NCBI RefSeq assembly: GCF_910591885.1
Contig: NW_025963548.1
Location: 6,811,501 to 6,875,500, forward strand
DNA: 64,000 nucleotides
Direction: 5' to 3'
Source of the DNA: Bombus terrestris
Lineage: Eukaryota > Arthropoda > Insecta > Hymenoptera > Apidae
The translations under genes and the position numbers were made by a program. How positions within the stretch are numbered: the first letter of the stretch is position 1; every line of letters starts with the position of its first letter. The notes beneath the pieces are model-generated. The model saw nothing but the letters and a program-made list of their open reading frames with translations. It was not told the origin of the DNA and searched no databases. Below, one piece after another: positions 36,173 to 51,297 of the stretch.

Positions 36173-38402
36173 GATGCAATATAACGTTATACGTTATAAT
36201 GTAGTAGTTTATAACGGTATACTTGATATAGTGATGCAATATAACGTTATACGTCCTATAGTGATGCAATGTAACGCTATACGTTATTACGTAATAGTAC
36301 AAAACGTTATACGTCACATGGTGATGCAATATAACGTTATACGGTATAATGTAATAGTTCATAACGGTATACTTCATGTAGTGATGCAATATAACGTTAT
36401 ACGTCCTATAGCGATGCAATATTTCGTTATACGATATTACGTAATAGTACAAAACTTTATACGTCATATGGTGATGCAATATAACGTTATACGTTATAAT
36501 GTAGTAGTTTATAACGGTATACTTGATATAGTGATGCAATATAACGTTATACGTCCTATAGTGATGCAATGTAACGCTATACGTTATTACGTAATAGTAC
36601 AAAACGTTATACGTCAAATAGTGATGCAATATAACATTACACGTCCTATAGTGATGCAATATAACGTTATACGTCCTATAGTGATGCAATATACCTTTAT
36701 ACATTATAACGCAATAGTATTAGACGCTATACGTCCTATAGTGATGCAATATAACGTTACACGTCCTATAGTGATGCAATATAACGTCATGCGTTACAAC
36801 GTAATAGCATATAACGTTATACGTCCTATAGTGATGCAATATAATGTTATACGTTATATCGTAATAGTGTATAACGTTATACTTCATATACTGAGGCAAT
36901 ATAATGTTATACGTCCTATAGTGATGCAATATAACGTTATACGTTATAATGTAATAGTTCATAACGTTATACGTCATATACTGATGCAATTAAAGTTATT
37001 CGTTATTACGTAGTGGTTCAAAACGCTAAACATCATATAGTGAAGCAATATAACGTTATCCGTTATTACGTAATAGTACGAAACGTTACACGTCATATAG
37101 TGATGCAATATGACGTTATACGTCCTATAGTGATGCAATATAACGTTAGGTGTTATAACGTCATAGATCATAACGTTATACGTCATATGGTGAGGCAATA
37201 TAACGTTATGCGTTATAACGTAATAGTTCATAACGTTAAACGTCATATAGTAATGCAATATAACGTTATACGTTATAACGTATAGCATACTACGTTATAC
37301 GTCATATAGTGATGCAATATGACGTTATACGTCCTATTGTGATGCAATATATCGTTATACGTCACATGGTGATGCAATATAACGTTATACGTTATAATGT
37401 AATATTTCATAACGGTATACTTCATATAGTGGTGCAATATAACGATATACGTCCTATAGTGATGCAATATAACGTTATGCGTTATAACGTAATAGTTCAT
37501 AACGTTAAACGTCATATTGTAATGCAATATAACGTTATACGTTATAACGTAATAGCATATAACGTTATACGTCCTATAGTAATGCAATATAACGTTATAC
37601 TAATTTAGTGATGCAATATAACGTTATACGTCATATAGTGATGCAATATAACGTTATACGTTACTATGTAATAGTACAAAACGTTATACGTCTCATGGAG
37701 ATGCAATATAACGTTATACGGTATAATGTAATAGTTCATAACGGTATACTTCATGTAGTGATGCAATATAACGTTATACGTCCTATAGCGATGCAATATT
37801 TCGTTATACGATAGTACGTAATAGTACAAAACTTTATACGTCACATGGTGATGCAATATAACGTTATACGTTATAATGTAGTAGTTTATAACGGTATACT
37901 TGATATAGTGATGCAATATAACGTTATACGTCCTATAGTGATGCAATGTAACGCTATACGTTATTACGTAATAGTACAAAACGTTGTACGTCAAATAGTG
38001 ATGCAATATAGCATTACACGTCCTATAGTGATGCAACATAACGTTGTACGTCCTATAGTGATGCAATATAACGTTATGCGTTATAACGTAATAGTTCATA
38101 ACGTTATACGTCATATAGTAATGCAATATAACGTTATACGTTATAACGTATAGCATATAACGTTATGCGTCATATAGTGATGCAATATAACGTTATAGGT
38201 CCTATAGTGATGCAATATAACGTTATACGTTACTATGTAATAGCACAAAACGTTATACGTCACATGGTGATGCAATATAACGTTATGCGTTTTAGCGTAA
38301 TAGTTCATAACGTTATACGTCACATAGTAATGCAATATAACGTTATACGTCCTATAGTGATGCAATATAACGTTATGCGTTATAACGTAATAGTTCATAA
38401 CG
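36173..38402 (+). repeat. 4,012-bp offset duplication, second copy
   Basis: Matches 32161-34390 at a constant offset of 4,012 bp. The end is set where 34390 reads TTAAGCGTCA and this copy reads TTATACGTCA. The AATTAAAG module is at 36972-37060. The same block is used again in the 6,230-bp and 8.7-kb offset copies. Confidence 0.92.
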
Positions 38403-41400
38403 TTATACGTCATATAGTAATGCAATATAACGTTATACGTTATAACGTATAGCATATAACGTTATACGTCATATAGTGATGCAATATAACGTTATACGTT
38501 ACTATGTAATAGCACAAAACGTTATACGTCACATGGTGATGCAATATAACGTTATACGTTATTGCGTATTAGTTCAAAACGTTATACGTAACATGGTGAC
38601 GCAATATAGCGTTATACGTCATAACGTAATAGTATATATCGTTATACGTCCTATAGTGATGCAACATAATGTTATACGTTATAACGTAATAGTTCATAAC
38701 GGTATACTTCATATAGTGATGCAATGTAACGCTATACGTTATTACGTATTATTTCAAAACGTTATACGTCACATGGTGATGCAATATAACATTATACGTT
38801 ATAATGCAATATTTCAAAACGGTATAATTCATATAGTGATGCAATATAACGTTATACGTCATAGAGTGATGCAATATAACGTTATACGTCATAGAGTGAT
38901 GCAATATAACGTTATGCGCTATAACGTAGTAGCATATAACGTTATACGTCATATAGTGATGCAATATAACGTTATACGTCCTATAGTGATGCATTATAAC
39001 GTTATGCGTTATAACGTAGTAGTTCATAACGTCATACGTCATATAGTAATGCAATTTAACGTTATACTCCTTTAGTGATGCAATATAGCGTTATACGTCA
39101 TAACGTAATATTATATAACGTTATACGTCATATGGTGCGGCAATATAACGTTATGCGTTATAACGTAATAGTTCATAACGATATGCGTCATATAGTGATG
39201 CAATATACCGTTATACATTATAACGCAATAGTATTAGACGCTATACGTCCTATAGTGATGCAATATAACGATATACGTCCTATAGTGATGCAATATAACG
39301 TTATACCTTATTACGTAATAGTACAAAACGTTATACGTCATATAGTGATTCAATATAACGTTATGCGTTTTAACGTAATAGTTCATAACGCGTTACGTCA
39401 TATAGTAATGCAATATAACGTTATACGTCCTATAGTGATGCAATATAACGTTATGCGTTATAACGTAATAGTTCATAACGTTATACGTCATATAGTAATG
39501 CAATATAACGTTATACGTTATAACGTATAGCATATAACGTTATACGTCATATAGTTATGCAATATAACGTTATACGTCCTATAGTGATGCAATATAACGT
39601 TATACGTTACTATGTAATAGTACAAAACGTTATACGTCACATGGTGATGCAATATAACGTTATACGGTATAATGTAATAGTTCATAACTGTATACTTCAT
39701 GTAGTGATGCAATATAACGTTATACGTCCTATAGCGATGCAATATTTCGTTATACGATATTAGGTAATAGTACAAAACTTTATACGTCACATGGTGATGC
39801 AATATAACGTTATACGTTATAATGTAGTAGTTTATAACGGTATACTTGATATAGTGATGCAATATAACGTTATACGTCCTATAGTGATGCAATGTAACGC
39901 TATACGTTATTACGTAATAGTACAAAACGTTATACGTCAAATAGTGATGCAATATAACATTACACGTCCTATAGTGATGCAACATAACGTTATACGTCCT
40001 ATAGTGATGCAATATAACGTTATACGTCCTATAGTGATGCAATATAACGTTATACGTCCTATGCATGATGCAATATACCGTTATGCGTTATAACGTAACA
40101 GTTCATAACGTTATACGTCATATAGTGATGCAATATACCTTTATACATTATAACGCAATAGTATTAGACGCTATACGTCCTATAGTGATGCAATATAACG
40201 TTACACGTCCTATAGTGATGCAATATAACGTCATGCGTTACAACGTAATAGTTCATAACGTTGTACGTCATATAGTGATGCAATATACCGTTATACATTA
40301 TAGCGCAATAGTATATGACGCTATACGTCCTATAGTGATGCAATATAACGTTATACGTCATATAGTGATGCAATATAACGTTATGCGTTTTAACGTAATA
40401 GTTCATAACGTTATACGTCACATAGTAATGCAATATAACGTTATACGTCCTATAGTGATGCAATATAACGTTATGCGTTATAACATAATAGTTCATAACG
40501 TTATACGTCATATAGTAATGCAATATAACGTTATACGTTATAACGTATAGCATATAACGTTATACGTCATATAGTGATGCAATATAACGTTATACGTCCT
40601 ATAGTGATGCAATATAACGTTATACGTTACTATGTAATAGCACAAAACGTTATACGTCACATGGTGATGCAATATAACGTTATACGTTATAACGTAGTAG
40701 TTCATAACGTCATACGTCATATAGTAATGCAATTTAACGTTATACTCCTTTAGTGATGCAATATAGCGTTATACGTCATAACGTAATATTATATAACGTT
40801 ATACGTCATATGGTGAGGCAATATAACGTTGTGCGTTATAACGTAATAGTTCATAACGATATGCGTCATATAGTGATGCAATATACCGTTATACATTATA
40901 ACGCAATAGTATTAGACGCTATACTTCCTATAGTGATGCAATATAACGATATACGTCCTATAGTGATGCAATATAACGTTATACCTTATTACGTAACAGT
41001 ACAAAACGTTATACGTCATATAGTGATGCAATATAACGTTATGCGTTTTAACGTAATAGTTCATAACGTTATACGTCATATAGTAATGCAATATAACGTT
41101 ATACGTTATAACGTAGTAGTTCATAACGTCATACGTCATATAGTAATGCAATATAACGTTATACGTCCTATAGTGATGCAATATAACGTTACGCGTTATA
41201 ACGTAATAGTTCATAACGTTATACGTCATATAGTAATGCAATATAACGTTATACGTTATAACGTATAGCATATAACGTTATACGTCATATAGTTATGCAA
41301 TATAACGTTATACGTCCTATAGTGATGCAATATAACGTTATACGTTACTATGTAATAGTACAAAACGTTATACGTCACATGGTGATGCAATATAACGTTA

Positions 41401-42640
41401 TACGGTATAATGTAATAGTTCATAACTGTATACTTCATGTAGTGATGCAATATAACGTTATACGTCCTATAGCGATGCAATATTTCGTTATACGATATTA
41501 CGTAATAGTACAAAACTTTATACGTCACATGGTGATGCAATATAACGTTATACGTTATAATGTAGTAGTTTATAACGGTATACTTGATATGGTGATGCAA
41601 TATAACGTTATACGTCCTATAGTGATGCAATGTAACGCTATACGTTATTACGTAATAGTACAAAACGTTATACGTCAAATAGTGATGCAATATAACATTA
41701 CACGTCCTATAGTGATGCAACATAACGTTATACGTCCTATAGTGATGCAATATAACGTTATACGTCCTATAGTGATGCAATATCACGTTATACGTCCTAT
41801 GCATGATGCAATATACCGTTATGCGTTATAACGTAACAGTTCATAACGTTATACGTCATATAGTGATGCAATATACCTTTATACATTATAACGCAATAGT
41901 ATTAGACGCTATACGTCCTATAGTGATGCAATATAACGTTACACGTCCTATAGTGATGCAATATAACGTCATGCGTTACAACGTAATAGTTCATAACGTT
42001 GTACGTCATATAGTGATGCAATATACCGTTATACATTATAGCGCAATAGTATATGACGCTATACGTCCTATAGTGATGCAATATAACGTTATACGTCATA
42101 TAGTGATGCAATATAACGTTATGCGTTTTAACGTAATAGTTCATAACGTTATACGTCACATAGTAATGCAATATAACGTTATACGTCCTATAGTGATGCA
42201 ATATAACGTTATGCGTTATAACGTAATAGTTCATAACGTTATACGTCATATAGTAATGCAATATAACGTTATACGTTATAACGTAGAGCATATAACGTTA
42301 TACGTCATATAGTGATGCAATATAACGTTATACGTCCTATAGTGATGCAATATAACGTTATACGTTACTATGTAATAGCACAAAACGTTATACGTCACAT
42401 GGTGATGCAATATAACGTTATACGTTATAATGTAATATTTCAAAACGGTATAATTCATATAGTGATGCAATATAACGTTATACGTCATAGAGTGATGCAA
42501 TATAACGTTATACGTCATAGAGTGATGCAATATAACGTTATACGTCATAGAGTGATGCAATACAACGTTATACGTCCTATAGTGATGCAATATAACGTTA
42601 TGCGTTATAACGTAATAGTTCATAACGTTATACGTCATAT
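36560..42640 (+). repeat. 8.7-kb-offset long duplication, copy 1
   Basis: Matches about 45336-51297. The offset is 8,776 bp up to the 119-bp indel near 37541-37660 and 8,657 bp after it. Differences noticed over about 6 kb are few: TAGGTAATAG near 39763, and TTGATATGGTG near 41583 where the other copy has TTGATATAGTG. This is the longest near-identical pair in the window. Confidence 0.92.
38403..41739 (+). repeat. Right-domain HOR segment with CATAGAGTG and 31-bp markers
   Basis: Contains two CATAGAGTG monomers at 38857-38916, a 29-bp monomer CTCCTTTAGTG near 39066 and again near 40744, and a 31-bp TATGCATGATG monomer from 40055. An internal repeat has an offset near 1,738 bp (for example about 39522 and 41260, both at GTATAGCAT). 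The whole stretch recurs at 47060-50396 (offset 8,657). Confidence 0.88.
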
Positions 42641-44285
42641 ACTGATGCAATTAAAGTTATTCGTTATTACGTAGTGTTTCAAAACGCTAAACATCATATA
42701 GTGAAGCAATATAACGTTATCCGTTATTACGTAATAGTACGAAACGTTACACGTCATATAGTGATGCAATATGACGTTATACGTCCTATAGTGATGCAAT
42801 GTAACGCTATACGTTATTACGTAATAGTACAAAACGTTATACGTCAAATAGTGATGCAATATAACATTACACGTCCTATAGTGATGCAATATAACGTTAT
42901 ACGTCCTATAGTGATGCAATATACCTTTATACATTATAACGCAATAGTATTAGACGCTATACGTCCTATAGTGATGCAATATAACGTTACACGTCCTATA
43001 GTGATGCAATATAACGTCATGCGTTACAACGTAATAGCATATAACGTTATACGTCCTATAGTGATGCAATATAATGTTATACGTTATATCGTAATAGTGT
43101 ATAACGTTATACTTCATATACTGAGGCAATATAATGTTATACGTCCTATAGTGATGCAATATAACGTTATACGTTATAATGTAATAGTTCATAACGTTAT
43201 ACGTCATATACTGATGCAATTAAAGTTATTCGTTATTACGTAGTGGTTCAAAACGCTAAACATCATATAGTGAAGCAATATAACGTTATCCGTTATTACG
43301 TAATAGTACGAAACGTTACACGTCATATAGTGATGCAATATGACGTTATACGTCCTATAGTGATGCAATATAACGTTAGGTGTTATAACGTCATAGATCA
43401 TAACGTTATACGTCATATGGTGAGGCAATATAACGTTATGCGTTATAACGTAATAGTTCATAACGTTAAACGTCATATAGTAATGCAATATAACGTTATA
43501 CGTTATAACGTATAGCATACTACGTTATACGTCATATAGTGATGCAATATGACGTTATACGTCCTATTGTGATGCAATATATCGTTATACGTCACATGGT
43601 GATGCAATATAACGTTATACGTTATAATGTAATATTTCATAACGGTATACTTCATATAGTGGTGCAATATAACGATATACGTCCTATAGTGATGCAATAT
43701 AACGTTATGCGTTATAACGTAATAGTTCATAACGTTAAACGTCATATTGTAATGCAATATAACGTTATACGTTATAACGTAATAGCATATAACGTTATAC
43801 GTCCTATAGTAATGCAATATAACGTTATACTAATTTAGTGATGCAATATAACGTTATACGTCATATAGTGATGCAATATAACGTTATACGTTACTATGTA
43901 ATAGTACAAAACGTTATACGTCTCATGGAGATGCAATATAACGTTATACGGTATAATGTAATAGTTCATAACGGTATACTTCATGTAGTGATGCAATATA
44001 ACGTTATACGTCCTATAGCGATGCAATATTTCGTTATACGATAGTACGTAATAGTACAAAACTTTATACGTCACATGGTGATGCAATATAACGTTATACG
44101 TTATAATGTAGTAGTTTATAACGGTATACTTGATATAGTGATGCAATATAACGTTATACGTCCTATAGTGATGCAATGTAACGCTATACGTTATTACGTA
44201 ATAGTACAAAACGTTGTACGTCAAATAGTGATGCAATATAGCATTACACGTCCTATAGTGATGCAACATAACGTTGTACGTCCTA
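41740..44285 (+). repeat. 2,546-bp HOR, unit 1
   Basis: 41740 to about 43775 recurs at 44286-46321. Shared rare words include GCAATATCACG (41781 and 44327) and the 31-bp monomer from 41793 and 44339. Each unit contains two AATTAAAG modules 569 bp apart (42633 and 43202; 45179 and 45748) and three CATAGAGTG monomers (42483-42572; 45029-45118). About 42790-44300 also matches about 36560-38070 at an offset of 6,230 bp. Confidence 0.92.
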
Positions 44286-46321
44286 TAGTGATGCAATATA
44301 ACGTTATACGTCCTATAGTGATGCAATATCACGTTATACGTCCTATGCATGATGCAATATACCGTTATGCGTTATAACGTAACAGTTCATAACGTTATAC
44401 GTCATATAGTGATGCAATATACCTTTATACATTATAACGCAATAGTATTAGACGCTATACGTCCTATAGTGATGCAATATAACGTTACACGTCCTATAGT
44501 GATGCAATATAACGTCATGCGTTACAACGTAATAGTTCATAACGTTGTACGTCATATAGTGATGCAATATACCGTTATACATTATAGCGCAATAGTATAT
44601 GACGCTATACGTCCTATAGTGATGCAATATAACGTTATACGTCATATAGTGATGCAATATAACGTTATGCGTTTTAACGTAATAGTTCATAACGTTATAC
44701 GTCACATAGTAATGCAATATAACGTTATACGTCCTATAGTGATGCAATATAACGTTATGCGTTATAACGTAATTGTTCATAACGTTATACGTCATATAGT
44801 AATGCAATATAACGTTATACGTTATAACGTAGAGCATATAACGTTATACGTCATATAGTGATGCAATATAACGTTATACGTCCTATAGTGATGCAATATA
44901 ACGTTATACGTTACTATGTAATAGCACAAAACGTTATACGTCACATGGTGATGCAATATAACGTTATACGTTATAATGTAATATTTCAAAACGGTATAAT
45001 TCATATAGTGATGCAATATAACGTTATACGTCATAGAGTGATGCAATATAACGTTATACGTCATAGAGTGATGCAATATAACGTTATACGTCATAGAGTG
45101 ATGCAATATAACGTTATACGTCCTATAGTGATGCAATATAACGTTATGCGTTATAACGTAATAGTTCATAACGTTATACGTCATATACTGATGCAATTAA
45201 AGTTATTCGTTATTACGTAGTGGTTCAAAACGCTAAACATCATATAGTGAAGCAATATAACGTTATCCGTTATTACGTAATAGTACGAAACGTTACACGT
45301 CATATAGTGATGCAATATGACGTTATACGTCCTATAGTGATGCAATGTAACGCTATACGTTATTACGTAATAGTACAAAACGTTATACGTCAAATAGTGA
45401 TGCAATATAACATTACACGTCCTATAGTGATGCAATATAACGTTATACGTCCTATAGTGATGCAATATACCTTTATACATTATAACGCAATAGTATTAGA
45501 CGCTATACGTCCTATAGTGATGCAATATAATGTTACACGTCCTATAGTGATGCAATATAACGTCATGCGTTACAACGTAATAGCATATAACGTTATACGT
45601 CCTATAGTGATGCAATATAATGTTATACGTTATATCGTAATAGTGTATAACGTTATACTTCATATACTGAGGCAATATAATGTTATACGTCCTATAGTGA
45701 TGCAATATAACGTTATACGTTATAATGTAATAGTTCATAACGTTATACGTCATATACTGATGCAATTAAAGTTATTCGTTATTACGTAGTGGTTCAAAAC
45801 GCTAAACATCATATAGTGAAGCAATATAACGTTATCCGTTATTACGTAATAGTACGAAACGTTACACGTCATATAGTGATGCAATATGACGTTATACGTC
45901 CTATAGTGATGCAATATAACGTTAGGTGTTATAACGTCATAGATCATAACGTTATACGTCATATGGTGAGGCAATATAACGTTATGCGTTATAACGTAAT
46001 AGTTCATAACGTTAAACGTCATATAGTAATGCAATATAACGTTATACGTTATAACGTATAGCATACTACGTTATACGTCATATAGTGATGCAATATGACG
46101 TTATACGTCCTATTGTGATGCAATATATCGTTATACGTCACATGGTGATGCAATATAACGTTATACGTTATAATGTAATATTTCATAACGGTATACTTCA
46201 TATAGTGGTGCAATATAACGATATACGTCCTATAGTGATGCAATATAACGTTATGCGTTATAACGTAATAGTTCATAACGTTAAACGTCATATTGTAATG
46301 CAATATAACGTTATACGTTAC
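44286..46321 (+). repeat. 2,546-bp HOR, unit 2 (incomplete)
   Basis: Copy of 41740-43775. Private changes noticed include GTAATTGTTCATAACG near 44770 and AATGTTACACG near 45530. It ends at the 119-bp deletion junction, after which sequence follows 37660 onward. Confidence 0.91.
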
Positions 46322-49300
46322 TATGTAATAGTACAAAACGTTATACGTCTCATGGAGATGCAATATAACGTTATACGGTATAATGTAATAGTTCATAACG
46401 GTATACTTCATGTAGTGATGCAATATAACGTTATACGTCCTATAGCGATGCAATATTTCGTTATACGATAGTACGTAATAGTACAAAACTTTATACGTCA
46501 CATGGTGATGCAATATAACGTTATACGTTATAATGTAGTAGTTTATAACGGTATACTTGATATAGTGATGCAATATAACGTTATACGTCCTATAGTGATG
46601 CAATGTAACGCTATACGTTATTACGTAATAGTACAAAACGTTGTACGTCAAATAGTGATGCAATATAGCATTACACGTCCTATAGTGATGCAACATAACG
46701 TTGTACGTCCTATAGTGATGCAATATAACGTTATGCGTTATAACGTAATAGTTCATAACGTTATACGTCATATAGTAATGCAATATAACGTTATACGTTA
46801 TAACGTATAGCATATAACGTTATGCGTCATATAGTGATGCAATATAACGTTATAGGTCCTATAGTGATGCAATATAACGTTATACGTTACTATGTAATAG
46901 CACAAAACGTTATACGTCACATGGTGATGCAATATAACGTTATGCGTTTTAGCGTAATAGTTCATAACGTTATACGTCACATAGTAATGCAATATAACGT
47001 TATACGTCCTATAGTGATGCAATATAACGTTATGCGTTATAACGTAATAGTTCATAACGTTATACGTCATATAGTAATGCAATATAACGTTATACGTTAT
47101 AACGTATAGCATATAACGTTATACGTCATATAGTGATGCAATATAACGTTATACGTTACTATGTAATAGCACAAAACGTTATACGTCACATGGTGATGCA
47201 ATATAACGTTATACGTTATTGCGTATTAGTTCAAAACGTTATACGTAACATGGTGACGCAATATAGCGTTATACGTCATAACGTAATAGTATATATCGAT
47301 ATACGTCCTATAGTGATGCAACATAATGTTATACGTTATAACGTAATAGTTCATAACGGTATACTTCATATAGTGATGCAATGTAACGCTATACGTTATT
47401 ACGTATTATTTCAAAACGTTATACGTCACATGGTGATGCAATATAACATTATACGTTATAATGCAATATTTCAAAACGGTATAATTCATATAGTGATGCA
47501 ATATAACGTTATACGTCATAGAGTGATGCAATATAACGTTATACGTCATAGAGTGATGCAATATAACGTTATGCGCTATAACGTAGTAGCATATAACGTT
47601 ATACGTCATATAGTGATGCAATATAACGTTATACGTCCTATAGTGATGCATTATAACGTTATGCGTTATAACGTAGTAGTTCATAACGTCATACGTCATA
47701 TAGTAATGCAATTTAACGTTATACTCCTTTAGTGATGCAATATAGCGTTATACGTCATAACGTAATATTATATAACGTTATACGTCATATGGTGCGGCAA
47801 TATAACGTTATGCGTTATAACGTAATAGTTCATAACGATATGCGTCATATAGTGATGCAATATACCGTTATACATTATAACGCAATAGTATTAGACGCTA
47901 TACGTCCTATAGTGATGCAATATAACGATATACGTCCTATAGTGATGCAATATAACGTTATACCTTATTACGTAATAGTACAAAACGTTATACGTCATAT
48001 AGTGATTCAATATAACGTTATGCGTTTTAACGTAATAGTTCATAACGCGTTACGTCATATAGTAATGCAATATAACGTTATACGTCCTATAGTGATGCAA
48101 TATAACGTTATGCGTTATAACGTAATAGTTCATAACGTTATACGTCATATAGTAATGCAATATAACGTTATACGTTATAACGTATAGCATATAACGTTAT
48201 ACGTCATATAGTTATGCAATATAACGTTATACGTCCTATAGTGATGCAATATAACGTTATACGTTACTATGTAATAGTACAAAACGTTATACGTCACATG
48301 GTGATGCAATATAACGTTATACGGTATAATGTAATAGTTCATAACTGTATACTTCATGTAGTGATGCAATATAAAGTTATACGTCCTATAGCGATGCAAT
48401 ATTTCGTTATACGATATTACGTAATAGTACAAAACTTTATACGTCACATGGTGATGCAATATAACGTTATACGTTATAATGTAGTAGTTTATAACGGTAT
48501 ACTTGATATAGTGATGCAATATAACGTTATACGTCCTATAGTGATGCAATGTAACGCTATACGTTATTACGTAATAGTACAAAACGTTATACGTCAAATA
48601 GTGATGCAATATAACATTACACGTCCTATAGTGATGCAACATAACGTTATACGTCCTATAGTGATGCAATATAACGTTATACGTCCTATAGTGATGCAAT
48701 ATAACGTTATACGTCCTATGCATGATGCAATATACCGTTATGCGTTATAACGTAACAGTTCATAACGTTATACGTCATATAGTGATGCAATATACCTTTA
48801 TACATTATAACGCAATAGTATTAGACGCTATACGTCCTATAGTGATGCAATATAACGTTACACGTCCTATAGTGATGCAATATAACGTCATGCGTTACAA
48901 CGTAATAGTTCATAACGTTGTACGTCATATAGTGATGCAATATACCGTTATACATTATAGCGCAATAGTATATGACGCTATACGTCCTATAGTGATGCAA
49001 TATAACGTTATACGTCATATAGTGATGCAATATAACGTTATGCGTTTTAACGTAATAGTTCATAACGTTATACGTCACATAGTAATGCAATATAACGTTA
49101 TACGTCCTATAGTGATGCAATATAACGTTATGCGTTATAACATAATAGTTCATAACGTTATACGTCATATAGTAATGCAATATAACGTTATACGTTATAA
49201 CGTATAGCATATAACGTTATACGTCATATAGTGATGCAATATAACGTTATACGTCCTTTAGTGATGCAATATAACGTTATACGTTACTATGTAATAGCAC

Positions 49301-51297
49301 AAAACGTTATACGTCACATGGTGATGCAATATAACGTTATACGTTATAACGTAGTAGTTCATAACGTCATACGTCATATAGTAATGCAATTTAACGTTAT
49401 ACTCCTTTAGTGATGCAATATAGCGTTATACGTCATAACGTAATATTATATAACGTTATACGTCATATGGTGAGGCAATATAACGTTGTGCGTTATAACG
49501 TAATAGTTCATAACGATATGCGTCATATAGTGATGCAATATACCGTTATACATTATAACGCAATAGTATTAGACGCTATACTTCCTATAGTGATGCAATA
49601 TAACGATATACGTCCTATAGTGATGCAATATAACGTTATACCTTATTACGTAACAGTACAAAACGTTATACGTCATATAGTGATGCAATATAACGTTATG
49701 CGTTTTAACGTAATAGTTCATAACGTTATACGTCATATAGTAATGCAATATAACGTTATACGTTATAACGTAGTAGTTCATAACGTCATACGTCATATAG
49801 TAATGCAATATAACGTTATACGTCCTATAGTGATGCAATATAACGTTACGCGTTATAACGTAATAGTTCATAACGTTATACGTCATATAGTAATGCAATA
49901 TAACGTTATACGTTATAACGTATAGCATATAACGTTATACGTCATATAGTTATGCAATATAACGTTATACGTCCTATAGTGATGCAATATAACGTTATAC
50001 GTTACTATGTAATAGTACAAAACGTTATACGTCACATGGTGATGCAATATAACGTTATACGGTATAATGTAATAGTTCATAACTGTATACTTCATGTAGT
50101 GATGCAATATAACGTTATACGTCCTATAGCGATGCAATATTTCGTTATACGATATTACGTAATAGTACAAAACTTTATACGTCACATGGTGATGCAATAT
50201 AACGTTATACGTTATAATGTAGTAGTTTATAACGGTATACTTGATATAGTGATGCAATATAACGTTATACGTCCTATAGTGATGCAATGTAACGCTATAC
50301 GTTATTACGTAATAGTACAAAACGTTATACGTCAAATAGTGATGCAATATAACATTACACGTCCTATAGTGATGCAACATAACGTTATACGTCCTATAGT
50401 GATGCAATATAACGTTATACGTCCTATAGTGATGCAATATCACGTTATACGTCCTATGCATGATGCAATATACCGTTATGCGTTATAACGTAACAGTTCA
50501 TAACGTTATACGTCATATAGTGATGCAATATACCTTTATACATTATAACGCAATAGTATTAGACGCTATACGTCCTATAGTGATGCAATATAACGTTACA
50601 CGTCCTATAGTGATGCAATATAACGTCATGCGTTACAACGTAATAGTTCATAACGTTGTACGTCATATAGTGATGCAATATACCGTTATACATTATAGCG
50701 CAATAGTATATGACGCTATACGTCCTATAGTGATGCAATATAACGTTATACGTCATATAGTGATGCAATATAACGTTATGCGTTTTAACGTAATAGTTCA
50801 TAACGTTATACGTCACATAGTAATGCAATATAACGTTATACGTCCTATAGTGATGCAATATAACGTTATGCGTTATAACGTAATAGTTCATAACGTTATA
50901 CGTCATATAGTAATGCAATATAACGTTATACGTTATAACGTAGAGCATATAACGTTATACGTCATATAGTGATGCAATATAACGTTATACGTCCTATAGT
51001 GATGCAATATAACGTTATACGTTACTATGTAATAGCACAAAACGTTATACGTCACATGGTGATGCAATATAACGTTATACGTTATAATGTAATATTTCAA
51101 AACGGTATAATTCATATAGTGATGCAATATAACGTTATACGTCATAGAGTGATGCAATATAACGTTATACGTCATAGAGTGATGCAATATAACGTTATAC
51201 GTCATAGAGTGATGCAATATAACGTTATACGTCCTATAGTGATGCAATATAACGTTATGCGTTATAACGTAATAGTTCATAACGTTATACGTCATAT
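45336..51297 (+). repeat. 8.7-kb-offset long duplication, copy 2
   Basis: Lacks 119 bp (three 30-bp monomers plus one 29-bp monomer) at about 46318 relative to copy 1. Private differences include ATATCGATATACG near 47294, ATAAAGTTATACG near 48371 and CGTCCTTTAGTG near 49255. It diverges from copy 1 at about 51298, where copy 1 enters an AATTAAAG module. Confidence 0.92.
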
